NCBI GenBank assembly: GCA_015680685.1 | Contig: MNCI01030115.1 | Location: forward strand, 420,663-484,662 | Origin: Gnetum montanum | Taxonomy: Eukaryota > Streptophyta > Gnetopsida > Gnetales > Gnetaceae | Direction of reading: 5' to 3' | DNA: 64,000 nt | In this document: positions 11,996 to 23,690 of the stretch, piece after piece | Layout: every line of letters starts with the position of its first letter | How positions within the stretch are numbered: position 1 is the first letter of the stretch | Notes under the pieces: model-generated | Databases searched by the model: none | Seen by the model: the letters and a program-made list of their open reading frames with translations, nothing else | What the model was told of the DNA's origin: nothing | Translations under genes and position numbers: made by a program

Positions 11996-13174
11996 TGAGG
12001 CACCATAAAATTGCAAGATCTAAAGGGTTCAACCAAATCTAGAGGTTTAGGCGAAGATTCACAATATGTTGTGCATCTCAACAAGTTTTATTTTTTTTGG
12101 CTAAGGGCCTGTTATGCTACATTACGCAGCTCAGCATAATAGACCCCAGGAAGACTGAACAAGAATAAAAGACACACAGCGAGAACACTTCAAATTTTGA
12201 AGGTTTGTTATGTTACACTGAATTATGCTATGTAGCGTAATGTGGCACAACGCAGCATAATATGACACAACACAGCATAACCATAAGACAGTTCATAGCA
12301 TTAAAGACAAGGAAAGATTATGCTACGCTATTCTTCAGAGCGTAGTGTAGCGTAATGGGGCAAGCTTCAGCTATCGCACACCAAGTCAATGATATTTTGT
12401 GGGTCTGGGACACGCGTCATCTAAACTGCATTCTTCTCCTGATCCTCATCTTATAAATACCTCGGTGAACAATGCTCAAAGGGGTTGGAAAAGATAGGAA
12501 AGAAGGTTGGGAAAAGTTGACAAGTTGACAAGTTAGCAAATTGGCAAGTTTAGCAATTCTAGTAGAGCTGAGCAAGACATTGACAACAGAAGAACATTAG
12601 CAGTAATAGAGAGAAGCTCTTGACCAGAGATTCCAAGCTAGCAAGCACTTTGCTTCAAGCCTAACTTCCTTGCACCCAGATTTGGCTAGTGAACAAGGTA
12701 GATTTGCCTTTTACTTGTTTAATCTCTAAGTAGCTTCTTATTCGTGGTAGATACTTCGTCCAAGATGAAGTCTGCTTTGTAAACCCCGTTGTATTCTTTG
12801 TTTCATATTCATAAAGTAAATCCCAGATCTTGGGATCATGCATGTTTTCAGATCCAATTCATTGTGCCTTGTTTACATCAAAATTTACAATTGTTTTGCA
12901 TAATTTACATCGTATCATTATCTTCAAAGCCTGATCTAGTAACAGATCTCTCTTTCCTTGTAAATATATAATATATTTTCCCATCAAACTGTTGCCTCGT
13001 CGTACAATCATTGACAAGTTTACCAATTAAGTAAGTACCTATCTAATCAAAAAGACCATTCAGGGCACCTCAGATTCATTTCTCCAACATGGCCCTTGCG
13101 TGGATCTAAGGTTAAAACTATGTACACGGAAATTCCCTCGGTGTTTCCAGCAACCGATTTTTTCCATCATTATA
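11996..13174 (+). repeat. Solo LTR D, related to LTR C
   Basis: A single LTR of about 1.18 kb. It opens TGAGGCACCATAAAATT, close to the TGAAACACCACAAAATT start of LTR A. It holds dyads such as TACGCAGCTCAGCATAA and AGCGTAGTGTAGCGTAA, a TATA box at 12452-12459, and an end region matching LTR C (TTCAGGGCACCT, then TTCCAGC). The 5-bp sequence CAAAC flanks it at 11991-11995 and 13175-13179. No internal region adjoins either side, as expected after recombination between the two LTRs of a full element. With CAAAC as the duplication the LTR ends in TA instead of CA, a slight doubt about the exact right edge. Confidence 0.65.
12452..12459 (+). promoter_or_regulatory. TATA box of solo LTR D
   Basis: TATAAATA in CATCTTATAAATACCTC, matching the position of the TATA in LTR C. 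Confidence 0.65.
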
Positions 13175-13179
13175 CAAAC

Positions 13180-13510
13180 CATCCCTTAGCCTGAAATTCC
13201 TTTGATTACTTAATTGATGGAATCTTTATTTTTATATGATGATCCTCCAAAAATTATTCAATAGATAATTTGGATGTCATTTTTTTATACTTATTGTTCA
13301 TCACTATTGTGACATCTTTCAATCTTGATTTCTTAAAGACTCTAACACAAGTAGGAAGCAAATTATCATAAAAGAAATGAGGCTAGAATGTATAGTAAAA
13401 ACTAAGTACATCATTTACTAGATCCTTCTTTAAAACTAATAACCAACGTATTGGCCTAGCTTCATTCACCGTGAAGTAGAATAAATTTAGTAGTAGCCAA
13501 ATAATGGAAT
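13180..13510 (-). pseudogene. Possible continuation of the decayed accessory ORF beyond solo LTR D
   Basis: Minus-strand frames here give short conserved-looking pieces such as RPIRWLLVLKKDLVNDV and RVFKKSRLKDV before stops. The order (globular part, then coiled coil at 11700-11190 on the same strand) would fit one decayed protein interrupted by D. This is weak and rests only on composition and strand. Confidence 0.25.
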
Positions 13511-15361
13511 TGTAACACTCCTAGTCTAGACACCACCTACCCTTTAGTATGTTTGTTTTATGAACATTTGATGTCTTGTTTGCTAACCTATGTCTATCCT
13601 TATTGATCCATTTATTATACTAACTAAGGTTTTGTATGTGATGTGTCTAGCTATGTTCTTTTATATTAGCCTTTTAATTTTCAGATATCATAAGGTTTAT
13701 TTTTTTATTTTGATCCATTTTGTTTTAATTATTTTAAATAATTTTTTCATGTGGTAGTATTTTTTGTACTTTTTGATATCTTTTGGCATTTTAGATTATC
13801 TTTTAATTTAGCAAATGTATACTAATCCCTTTTATTGGAGTTTTGAGTTAGTAGATATTAGGCACTCCATGGGTCATCAACACATGGGGTACTAGTTTGG
13901 TTTAGTATGATTTTCTTAGATAACTTATTTTTTTCATAAATTATATTTTAAATATATTTTTTTAATTTTTACATATTTTTCTTTAGCTTATGCTTTAGAA
14001 GTTCTTGGGTTATCCTTTCATTAGCTATGCTTTTGGACCTTAGATCTTGTTATTGGATTGGGCTTAGACATAGCTATCAACTTGGGATTAGACTAGGTTA
14101 TTAACTTGTCCACCATTGCCAACCATATCTAGAATATAAGCTTAACCTTGATTCTATGAGAGAGCATCCTTTTGTCTTACCTTGCTCACATTTAGAAGAT
14201 AGAGCCATAGAGGGAGATTCTACTGGAGTATAGAAAGAGATAGATCTAGATCTACACGATCATCTAGAACCTAAGGTAAGCCATATTTCTAGATCTCATT
14301 TTATCTCACTTAGATTCCTTTGTTAATTTTTGATCTTTCATTGAATTAGAGCCTACTTAAGAGATCAAATTTATGAAAGAATATTTTCTATATCACCATC
14401 ACTTTCAAGTAGGATAATTTGGTGTTTTGATCCTTTGAGTTTTGATAATTTTGTTTTGTGTGTATTTGTTGATCGATTCTAATCGTTTAATAACTATTTG
14501 CTATTTTTGCTTGATTTCTTAATCTAAATATTTTAGTATTTTTTTATGTTGGATATTTTTGAGATTTTATATCATGCATGGAACGCTAGTCAACGTTTTA
14601 ATCAAGTTTGACCATGTTTTGACTAGTTTTGATAGTGTGTAGATTTGTTTTGATTTTTACTATTAATTCAAATATAGAACTAGAATTTTAGAGTATTTTA
14701 AAGATTTTTTACTCTTGAAATGACCTCAAATGAAATCGGCCTAGAAGATAAAAATGCTTAGTACACTAGCACAGATTACAAGGTACTCTTTCTAGTCCAT
14801 CATGACTTGGTTGTGAGGTCATGATGAGGTTGCTATGAATATTTAATTATGTTTTGTATTTCTTTTCCAAAATCAAAAAACATTTGTAAAGTGATCCATA
14901 GCCTTTGGACAAGAAAAAAATTTTGAAAATAGCCAAAAGCATCATTTTAGGTCTCCTAGAACATCTAAAGACTTGAAATTAGTAATTGTTAGATTTTTGG
15001 AAGTTGTAAGAGCCTATAATGATCATACGAAGATTAGATACCATTCCTAAAATATTTTAATATTTTCTAGATATTTTTCTAAACTCACAATTGAGCTTAG
15101 ACCCCCTTTTGGCACTTTAGAATCTTAATTTTTGAAATAATTTTGATCTATTTCTTAGACCTATTAGTTTGAAATGTGAGGTTAAGGCTTATCATTCATG
15201 CAAATCAAGATGGATTTTAGATTCACCTTTATACAATCTCTATGAGATTTAGATGCACTAGGATTTGATTTGGATTAGTTGATTTTCTTGGATGGTTAGG
15301 CTCATCTCCTCACCATCTAGGAAATGTTTGTTCAATGTTGGATGTTGGATTTCAGTTTGGT

Positions 15362-15575
15362 TTTACCAATTGTTTGATTATATATATGGTTTTTAGACTC
15401 ATTAATTATTATAGATAGGATTTACTCTCATCAATTATTTATATGTGGGATTTAGTTTCACTAGTCATATGTGGGATTTTGTCTTATCAATCACTTATAT
15501 ATGGGTTGTAGACTTATCAATTATCATATATAATATTTAGTCTCATCAATTATATATGGGTTTTAGGATCATCAA
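15362..15575. repeat. Degenerate tandem repeat, about 28-30 bp unit
   Basis: Around seven imperfect copies of a unit like AGTCTCATCAATTATATATG followed by GGATTT. It is AT-rich with no coding sense. Confidence 0.55.
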
Positions 15576-16158
15576 TTTAGATGATACATTTGGACTTTAG
15601 ATTCATGATCATCAATATTTAGATTTGTTTGTTGGTTGAGTTATTGATGGTGGTGGGATTCTTAAATTATATCTAAGTGTTTACTTGACATTTAGTATGA
15701 TTATTGGTTTGGTTTGGCTAACATTTTTACTACATATACCCAGTTGCATAGCTATCTAGTTACCTAATGCCTTCAAAAAAATCCATAAGGGAGTATTTAT
15801 TAGCTTTGTTTACCCTACTCAGTCTTAGAATTGATTCCTTTTAATTTCTATGATGTTTTATGTGATTATGTTAGTTGTGATATGGATAAAGTAGAGGAGG
15901 AAGCTAATAATTAATAATTATGATCTAGTATTTAGGGCATTGGATTTATGATTTTACATTGTTTTTATTCTATGTAGCAATATTTAGTTGGAATTGTACA
16001 TTTAGATTGCATTGGGTGTTTTGCTTGTCTTTGGTGTATGCCATTTTAGTTTGGAATTCATTACATTACAAGTTTAATTACTTTTATTCAAATTTCTCAA
16101 TTATGAAATGATAGAGACCAATGTCATTTGGATGAGTATTTAATTTTAGTTTTCATAT

Positions 16159-16178
16159 TATATATATATATATATATA
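16159..16178. repeat. (TA)10 microsatellite
   Basis: Uninterrupted TA dinucleotides within the AT-rich flank. Confidence 0.9.
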
Positions 16179-16597
16179 GGGTCATATGTCTAGTTTTATG
16201 TTCCCATTTAATAATGCATATTTTTAATTCAATTGTTATTTCTCTTATGAAGATTTTTATTAATTTTTGATTAGGTAATAGGATGCAAACTATTTCTATT
16301 AGTGAATGTATTAGGCTTTAAATGCATAGTGTTATTGCCACTATTTTTGACAATGTTTTATATTTTGTTGCATTTTCTTGCCCTTATGTGCCTATAATTC
16401 TTAAGGATGATTACTATGTTACTTGCCCATTTATTTTGGTATTTTTATGGATTTATTACATAGTGTTATACTTAGCTGCATGCTTTATATTTTATTTAAA
16501 TAATATGTTTCTAGCTTAACCTTGGTTGGCAAGATGTTATAGGATTTTTTCCTATCTTTGATGGAGACTTTGAAGACAATGATCTTCATCAAAGCTA

Positions 16598-16602
16598 AGT
16601 AT
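16598..16602 (+). repeat. Target-site duplication of element A, left copy
   Basis: AGTAT, matched exactly by AGTAT at 43606-43610. Confidence 0.9.
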
Positions 16603-16742
16603 TGAAACACCACAAAATTTGGAGCTTAGTACTTATCCGATACCAAAAATGTTCCTGAGACCCGCAGATGACCCCGACACAATGAGTTGTTTTACACGGC
16701 GCTTTTGGAGCTCGAACTGCTTGGTTCTCACTATCAAGTTCA

Positions 16743-17215
16743 CAGCGTATACGTCCAGCGTATACGCCCAAATCTGTAACGTATACGCCCAAGTTCATAG
16801 TGTATACGCCTAGCGTATACGCCCAAGTTCACATCTGCAGTGTATACGCCCAACACTCCCCAGCGTATGCATCTAGCGTATACGCCCGACACTTCGGCGT
16901 ACACGCCTAGGTACTGCAGGTGCACACGCTCGACGACAAGATCTCCAATGACATCATGAAGATAACATCAAAGAGCAAGGACTGAAGCAAGTGGGCAACC
17001 TTCAGCGTATACGCCCAACGTGTACGCCCAGCATTCTCCAGCGTATACACCCAGCGTATATGCCCAGCAGCCTTCAGCGTATACGCTTAGCATGTACGCC
17101 CAGCATTCTCCAGCGTATGTGCCCAGTGTACACGCCCAACACAGCATCTCCACCCAGTTCGCACGCCTAGCACATTCAGCGTATACGCCGACCTGATACG
17201 GCGTATACGCCCAGC
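16743..17215 (+). repeat. GCGTATACGC dyad array in U3 of LTR A
   Basis: About twenty copies or near copies of the 10-bp palindrome GCGTATACGC, usually as CAGCGTATACGCCCA, irregularly spaced with CATTCTC and AGTTCAC fillers. It ends about 100 bp before the TATA box, where upstream control sites sit. The 3' LTR copy is at 42488-42929. Variation is mostly C to T within CG. Confidence 0.85.
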
Positions 17216-17314
17216 ATATATGCCCTGCAGTTGTAATATTTTGTACATTTGTAAATTGTATGCACCCGGTCAACGCGCCATATGTCTCCCATCCCGAGTC
17301 TAGCGTAACAACCG

Positions 17315-17323
17315 GTATAAATA
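17315..17323 (+). promoter_or_regulatory. TATA box of 5' LTR A
   Basis: GTATAAATA in ACCGGTATAAATACCCC. The 3' LTR has TATAAATA at 43021-43028. Transcription of the element should start about 30 bp downstream. Confidence 0.75.
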
Positions 17324-17905
17324 CCCCTATTTTCCACTTCTTTCAAAACGTTTGGCAAAATCCAGAAGCACACCAGAGAACATTTACGCTGCGCAAAAGA
17401 GCTGAAAACCCTCTTACGCTAGGAAGCCTTGCACGTTGCGAATCAAGTCTCTTACGCTCCGCTCGCCTTGCAAACTGCCCAAGTCATCCTTGTGTATGCC
17501 GGGGCTCTTCGTCCACCTTGTGTTCCCTCACGACTGCGTTAGACCGGTGCACTCTACTTTGACTCTGTAATATCATCGTTTCATTCGCTGCATAAGTTCT
17601 TTTACAGTTTTACGTCAATTTGGCCCACGCATCGTTTACGCTTGTTTACGCTCGTGCTCTGTTTGCATTCGTTTTGCGCTTTGTTTACGCTTGCATGCCG
17701 TTTACGTAACCCAGTGTATAGCAATTTGCGTACACGCGGGGAAATCCTTGTCTGATCCGCGTGCGGACCACCCAAGGTACTCTACCTTCATTGCATTCCA
17801 GCTCACCCTTAGGTGAAGGAAAGGTCTTTTGCACCCGTCCTACGATCCCACGGCCTCTGTTTTCCCTTCCAGCCGGAGACCGACGATTTCAGGCGGTACA
17901 AAAAT

Positions 17906-17923
17906 TGGCGCTAGAAGGAGGGC
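17906..17923 (+). other. Primer-binding site of element A
   Basis: TGGCGCTAGAAGGAGGGC starts five bases after the LTR end. TGG matches the CCA end of a tRNA. Element B has the same site at 20467. I did not assign the tRNA. Confidence 0.75.
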
Positions 17924-18673
17924 CCCTTAAAACCCTTACTTGCAAATTTCTCAGCGTATACGCTACTAAGTGTCTATGCTGCTAAACCGCATGCTACTCC
18001 AATTTTCTGAACTTCCCCAGTGTTTACGCTGTCTAGCTCGCAACTGTCCAGCGTCTACGCTGCACAGCGTTTACGCCCTAAACTTGCCCAACTCCTACAC
18101 CGCTTTGTTCACGCTCATCGATTTCATGCTCTACTTTTTACGCCGCAACCCATTTTATGCGCCTGTCTATACGCTAGAGTCGGCCTTTACGCTGAGCCCG
18201 TTTCATACTATGAACTGTTTACGCTGCGAATTTTACGCTGCAACTTATTGTACGCTCACCTGTTTTGCGCTATCTTCTACTTTACGCTCTAGCGTATTCT
18301 ATGATGAGCTTTTGTTTACGCTGAGTTTGTGTCACGTTAACCTATTTTACCATAAACACCACTTTTACGCTAAGTTGCCCTTTACGCTGTAACTTATCTT
18401 ACATTCTTGTGTTACGCTGATCACCTCGTTTACACTGTACACTGCTCCCTGTGTTACGCTCTTATTATACGCCGTCCCACTTTACACTGACCTATCCTAC
18501 GCCTTATACACCTTCCAGCGTCTAATCTGCCTATATACGTTGTATACGCTGCACACGTTGTGTACGCTGTATACGCTGATACTATAAGCTGTTCTTTGGA
18601 GCGTATACACTACACGCCAAACTACAGAACAACTCTGCCTTCCCAGACTCACCCCCATTCGTGACATAGCATC
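17924..18673 (+). other. Leader of element A, rich in TTTACGC half-motifs
   Basis: About 750 bp between primer site and gag start. It is full of TACGCTG/TTTACGC, half of the palindrome repeated in U3, with occasional full AGCGTATACGC (17952, 18545). Short open frames here are by-products of the repeats. Confidence 0.6.
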
Positions 18674-18720
18674 ATGAACCCTATTAACAACACCACGGCC
18701 ACCACTCACACCACAGCCAC
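18674..18720 (+). pseudogene. gag: gag of element A, 5' fragment cut off by element B
   Basis: An ATG at 18674 opens a Thr/Asn/Ala-rich frame that is cut after 47 bases by insertion of element B. It resumes in the same frame after the GCCAC duplication, at 27959 (ACC ATG GAC). The start choice is inferred from this continuity. Confidence 0.6.
18716..18720 (+). repeat. Target-site duplication of element B, left copy
   Basis: GCCAC, matched exactly at 27954-27958. Confidence 0.93.
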
Positions 18721-19301
18721 TGAAACACCACAAAAATTGTGGCTAACACTTGAAGACAGAAATTAAGCTAAGTCATTTTGGTCTTCAACATGACCAAGCT
18801 TAAAAGCCTAAAAAATAGCATCAAACTAAGTCAAAGCAAGCAAGTAAAAGTTCTCTGGGACCCACAGAAGACTATGATGACATTTGGCATCAAACTTGGC
18901 AAATCTTGAGCTCAAAATACTTTGTTTTCACCAAGTATGCATCCTGTATGCTGGCCTACACATGCCCAGCGTACAGCAACTTTCAGGGCTCAAAACTCAT
19001 CAAAACATGCTAAAGTGGAGTGTCTAGACCCCCCAGAGCATTCCCCAAGGTTCCCAGTAGGTCTCAGGCACTTGAAAATTGAATTTTGGGCTCCGAATGA
19101 TGGTCGTCCATTCCTGTACGCCCAGCGTAGACGCCAGGGTGCAGCCAGCGTAGACAGAATTTTAGGCCCCAGAAATGCATCAAAACGTGCCAGAATTGAG
19201 CGTCCAGACCCCCCAAGACATTCCCCAAGGGTCCCCAATAGGTCGTAGGCACTTGAAAATCAAATTTTGGGCTCCAAATGATGGCCTTTCATTCCTATAC
19301 G

Positions 19302-19501
19302 CCTCAACGTATGCTACAGTGCCCCAGCATATGCTACAGTGCCTCAGCGTATGCTACAGTGTCCCAGCGTATGCTATAGTGCCTCAGCATATGCTACAGT
19401 GCCCCAGCGTATGCTACAGTGCCTCAGCGTATGTTACAATGCCGCAGCGTATGCTACAGTGTCTCAGCGTATGCTACAGTGCCCCAACGTATGCTACAGT
19501 G
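19302..19501 (+). repeat. Tandem array, ten 20-bp units, in 5' LTR B
   Basis: Consensus CCTCAGCGTATGCTACAGTG, ten head-to-tail copies with 0-3 changes each. The 3' LTR has eleven copies (26761-26980). Because 20 is not a multiple of three, all forward frames stay open, so the predicted proteins here are artefacts. Each unit holds one GCGTATGC, a relative of the dyad motif. Confidence 0.95.
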
Positions 19502-19717
19502 CCCCAGCGTATACGCCCAACGTATACGCCAGCATCCATCAGCGTATACGCCCAGCGTCCACCCAAGTTCACACGCCCAGCAAGTCCAACATATATGCTC
19601 AGCGTATACGCCGGCCTGATGTAGCGTATACGCCCAGCGTATACCATATTTCTAAATTGTATGCACCCGGTCGACACGCCACCTGTCTCCCAACCCGATT
19701 TTCCCAGTAAACCCCCC

Positions 19718-19725
19718 TATAAAAA
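19718..19725 (+). promoter_or_regulatory. TATA box of 5' LTR B
   Basis: TATAAAAA in CCCCCTATAAAAAGCTC; the 3' LTR copy is at 27188-27195. Confidence 0.75.
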
Positions 19726-20466
19726 GCTCAGTTTTCTGCGTATTCAAGGGGGGCAAAAATTTACCAGAGTAGACCTGAGAGCAATTACGCTGCAAACCAG
19801 AGCCTAAAACCTCTTACGTTGGAAGTCCTGTACGCCGAGCACAGTCTTTACGCTCCACCTACCGTGTGAACCAGCCGCATCCCTACACCCACTGGGGCTT
19901 TACGTCCACCTTGTGTTTGGTCACAACTGCGTTAGACCAGTGCACTACATTTCCATTTCATAATACAGTTTACAGTTTACAGTTTATAATTTACAGTTTA
20001 CGCTGATTTCTTACATGTGTTTCTGCTTATGCCCGCTCACATTTACGCTCTGATTACGCCACCTACGCTCTGTTTACACTTTACGTTGTCGACATCCTAT
20101 TTACGCTTTATGCCCAGTTTACGCCCTGTTTATGCTGTGTTCAGGTTTACGCTTAGTTTACGCTGCATATATTAGTTTATGCTATTTACGTTGTTACACC
20201 ATTTACATTTTGCTTACGCCCTGTTTTTACTATTCGCTCTGTTTTACGCCCGCTACACCATTTACGCATAACCTAGCGTATAATACTTCGGTGATGCTCG
20301 GGGAAATCTTTGTCTGATCCGCGTGCGGACCACTCAAGGTACTCTATCTTCGTGCATTCCAGCTCGCCCTCAGGCGAAGGTAGGGTCATCTGTGCTCGCC
20401 CTACGATCCCACGGTCTCTATTTTTCCTTTCAGCCAGGGATTGATGATTTCAGGCGGTACAGAAAT

Positions 20467-20484
20467 TGGCGCTAGAAGGAGGGC
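20467..20484 (+). other. Primer-binding site of element B
   Basis: TGGCGCTAGAAGGAGGGC, five bases after the LTR end, as in element A. Confidence 0.75.
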
Positions 20485-20713
20485 CTCTGCCTTAAACTAG
20501 TTGTGCTTCAGACCTCTCAGCATCTACGTTATTGAGTACACCGACCTTTTCCAAAAACCTCCCAATGTCTACGCTGTATAGTTTAAACCCTTCCTTGCAA
20601 ACTTTTCAGCGTCTACGCTGCTTTGTTCAAAACTCACCATCTGCAAGTCTTCCAGCGTCTACGCTAACTTTGTTTCAAATTCCTAGCATTTAGGCTGCTA
20701 CAATGTTTTTTAT

Positions 20714-20850
20714 GCTGCTATAGTGTTCGGGCGTATACGCTGCTATAGTGTTCGGGCGTATACGCTGCTACAGTGTTCGGGCATATACGCTGCTACAGTG
20801 TCCGGGCGTATACGTTGCTACAGTGTTTACACTGCTACAGTACTGCTACA
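20714..20850 (+). repeat. 25-bp tandem repeat in leader of element B
   Basis: Four full units at 20714-20813 with consensus GCTGCTACAGTG followed by TTCGGGCGTATAC, then shorter TGCTACAGTG copies. Each unit joins the CTACAGTG part of the LTR 20-mer to a GCGTATAC dyad. It lies between primer site and gag, where packaging signals sit in LTR elements. Confidence 0.85.
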
Positions 20851-21176
20851 GTGTTTTTTTAACAAAAACACCCAAAACGAGCCCGTTTTAAAGCCAAATT
20901 CACTGCGATTCGCACCAACATGGATCACCTTATCTAAGGCATACAATACACACAACATAACGATTCCGAGATGACTTCATCTTACCCGAGATTGCCATCT
21001 GCATACGACTACGGTTCATAATTTTATACTTAGCCAAATTTTCTCCCATTTACATTGTACACACTAGGCACTTAGAAAAATTTTCAGTGTTCACACACCG
21101 GACAGTCTACACACTTAGCCCGAAACACACTCGGCACTTGTTAGCTAGCTCATAAGTTGCCTTATCACACATCACC

Positions 21177-23690
21177 ATGGAGTCATCCTCGACCTCTAAT
21201 GCACGCACCTTCGTAATCCTCACACAGGAACAATACAACTTTATCTGTGTGAAGATTCAGGCAAACCTTCCTCTTGACACCATGGAACAGGAGGCAAAAC
21301 GAAACTTCGAACACATATACATGGGAGGTCATGAATTCGTCCCCTCTGTATATGACGTCATCCCCCTTTCTGAGCCTCAGCATAGACTCATCTCCCGACT
21401 CCTTATGGAAAGGAGCCAAAACTCATAGCAACCCACTGAGGAGCCCCAAAACCAACATGATGTAGATGACTTCGAGGCACAATCTGAACCTGAGGATTCA
21501 TACCACACCCTTAGTCCCCATGCCTACGTGAACCCATCACTCCATCCTCGCATGGGACAGACGACCACTCACCAAGTGTCAATGAGCACACAAGTACCAG
21601 TACCCCAACAGAGATTATCCACCCCCATCTCCACCCAGTACATACCACACGTGCAAATGCATGGGGCCACCTTCACTACATCGGCCTCGCACATCCAGGG
21701 TGTCACTTCACAGTTTTTGGCTAGGCAAGGAACCATACCCCTTGTTCAACAGCCCACTCACTTCAATGTGCCACACCCCACAACCACAACTATGAACATC
21801 GCTCCACAGCAACAAATTACAACCCAACAACCTCCCTAACCAACTAATCTACCTATCTCTCAAGAGTGGGCAGAAGCAAAATAGATGATGCAAACATTAG
21901 CAAATGAGATAAAGCAACTTAGAGCTGACAACACTGAACAAGTTAAAGTACTGGATTTCTACCGCGATGATCCAATTAGCTCTTCAGTGCCACCGTTAGT
22001 TTTACCCAAGGGAATCATACTGCCCCAGTTAACCAAGTACAACAGGAAGGGAGATCCGAATGTTCACTTAGTCACATTTTGATCAGAAACTCTATTGCTT
22101 CAAGCTTGGCCCCACACAATCTTGCGAGTGTTCGCTATGTCCTTAATGGCCCCCCCCTTAGACTGGTACCGAGCCTTGCCTTGTAACTCCATATCCTCTC
22201 TGGAAGATCTACTACATCAGTTCGTTACCCGATTTAAGTACAACCTCAAGCCTGAAGCCACACTAGACACTCTGATTTAGGTGAAATAAGCACCACTTGA
22301 GCCTGTGCAAAAGTTCATCCAACGATGGAGCGCAGCCCTTAATGAACTTCATGAGCCCATCCCTGAAAAGTATTTGCTTACGATTCTGAAGGGAGCTGTG
22401 AATGACTTCATTAAGTCAAAACTGTACTACCTAAGTGGTCACACATTGAGCCAAGCGTTCACACAGATCAAGAACATTGAACAAGCTGCGCAAACCAACA
22501 ATGATCCCGCTTATGTGGCTTACAAGAACCAACATGTTGTCAAACAAAAGGCAATAACGAAAACTGTGGCCGTAAGCACAAAAACAACTAACACCAGTAC
22601 CAACTCGCCTACAACAACAGGGGCCACCCCAAGGCCCAACTTTCAGCACAAGGATCGCTCTAAGTATACACCTCTACTTGCACAACCTTCAGAACTCCTA
22701 GAGCAACTCCTTAGAACCGGGAAAATCCAATACAAACACGTAGCAGAGAATGCTCACTGCCGACATGATAGGTACTGCGAGTTACTAAGGAACCCCACCT
22801 TAGCAGCACCAAATGAGCCCCCAGTTCCACAACATTTCAAGTTAGACCAATTCTGTCACTACCACTAAATGTCCGGTCACAATACCGACACCTGTCGCAC
22901 GTTAAAGGATGATCTACAAGAAATGATAGAAAGGGGCCAACTAAACATCAACACCCTGAATCAACCGAGCATAGATGATGCCCCCTATGTCATAAACTCC
23001 ATTGGCATAGACAGTAAGCCTAAACCTATGCAGCAACCTTTTGTGATTCGTGTGCCTCCCAGCAAGGCAACAATCCCCTCCACCTCCACGAGTAAGGGGC
23101 CTCCCATCGTCATCAAAGTACCACCTCGAGCACCAACGACACCTTTTGTGGTCAAAGTACCACCACCTCATACGTCCGCTAAGATGTTAAACTGGCAAGA
23201 TTCAATGCCACCTAGAGCACCGATGACATCTTTTGTGGTCAAAGTACCACCACAGACGTCCCCTAAGACGTTAAACTGGCATGATGCACCAACAACAATA
23301 GCAAAGAAACCTTTTGTTATCAAGGTGCCACAACAGGCTAGTCAAACAACAACAACACCTCCTAAACTCCCATTTGTCATAAAAGTGCCACCACATGATG
23401 GCCCCTCACCTACCCAGAGCCCAACCGTAGGCAATGTCTTAACCTCTTCTCCCTCAAGAGTCAACCTTGCCAACAACACGGGTAAGCAAACCAACTGGAA
23501 ACAGAAGAAAATGAACGAACAACGAACAACACTTGTAGCTGAAACAAAGGACACACCTAATATACAACAACTGAATAGTGGGGGCCCTGCCTCTAATCCC
23601 AAAAAAACCAGGCCCAAGCCCTCAACCCATATATAGGCAACTAACACAACAACAGATAACATAGACTTTATAGCTACACTGGCCCAGGTG
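21177..23690 (+). pseudogene. gag: Decayed gag of element B with repeated PFVVKVPP motifs
   Basis: The ATG at 21177 lies in a good context (ACCATGG). The capsid-like core, about 21955-22500, reads DFYRDDPISSSVPP, then WPHTILRVFAMSL, DWYRALP and FVTRFKYNLKPEATLD, the retrotransposon gag fold of Tat elements. A zinc-binding-like motif C-x2-H-x4-GH-x4-C lies near 22848-22900 but carries a TAA (22866-22868) where Gln is expected. The C-terminal part (about 23030-23400) has six copies of PFV[IV][KR]VPP separated by Pro/Thr linkers. In-frame stops near 21426, 21837, 22081 and 22278 break the frame. Gag would form the particle and package RNA. It closely matches A gag (27959-30890). Confidence 0.88.

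Larger units (their letters stand above)
13511..16602. other. AT-rich gene-free stretch, possibly part of an old LTR
   Basis: About 3.1 kb with no supported gene. It opens with TGTAACACTCCTAGTC, like the TGTAACACC start of many plant gypsy LTRs, and near 14200 has AGAGGGAGATTCTACTGG, reminiscent of such LTRs. No matching second copy or primer site is visible. Element A interrupts it at 16602, so it may continue at 43611. Confidence 0.3.
16603..17900 (+). repeat. 5' LTR of element A
   Basis: 1,298 bp, from TGAAACACC to GGCGGTACA. The first half (U3) holds GCGTATACGC dyads, followed by a TATA box at 17315-17323 and a U5 rich in the half-motif TTTACGC. It pairs with the 1,259-bp 3' LTR; the length gap includes an extra dyad unit near 16800. 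The G-box seen in the 3' LTR reads CATATG here (about 17278). Confidence 0.93.
18721..20461 (+). repeat. 5' LTR of element B
   Basis: 1,741 bp, TGAAACACC to GGCGGTACA. It contains two related blocks near 18984-19080 and 19172-19280 (AAACTCATCAAAACATGC / AAATGCATCAAAACGTGC), then a 20-bp tandem array (19302-19501), GCGTATACGC dyads, TATA at 19718-19725, and a TTTACGC-rich downstream part. The site matching the G-box of the 3' LTR reads CACCTG here. Confidence 0.93.

Noticed and set aside
16322-16519. Hydrophobic 65-codon frame
   Set aside because: AT-rich sequence yields Phe/Ile/Leu/Tyr by composition; no start context or homologous feature.
16740-17373. Minus-strand frames rich in Gly-Val-Tyr-Ala
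   Set aside because: They are translations of the GCGTATACGC array in LTR A; the same artefact occurs at 42240-42702 and 36118-36389.
19175-19710. Overlapping open frames of up to 149 codons with repeated Met-Leu-Gln-Cys
   Set aside because: They run across the 20-bp tandem array in all three forward frames, an automatic result of the repeat. The same holds at 26634-27178.
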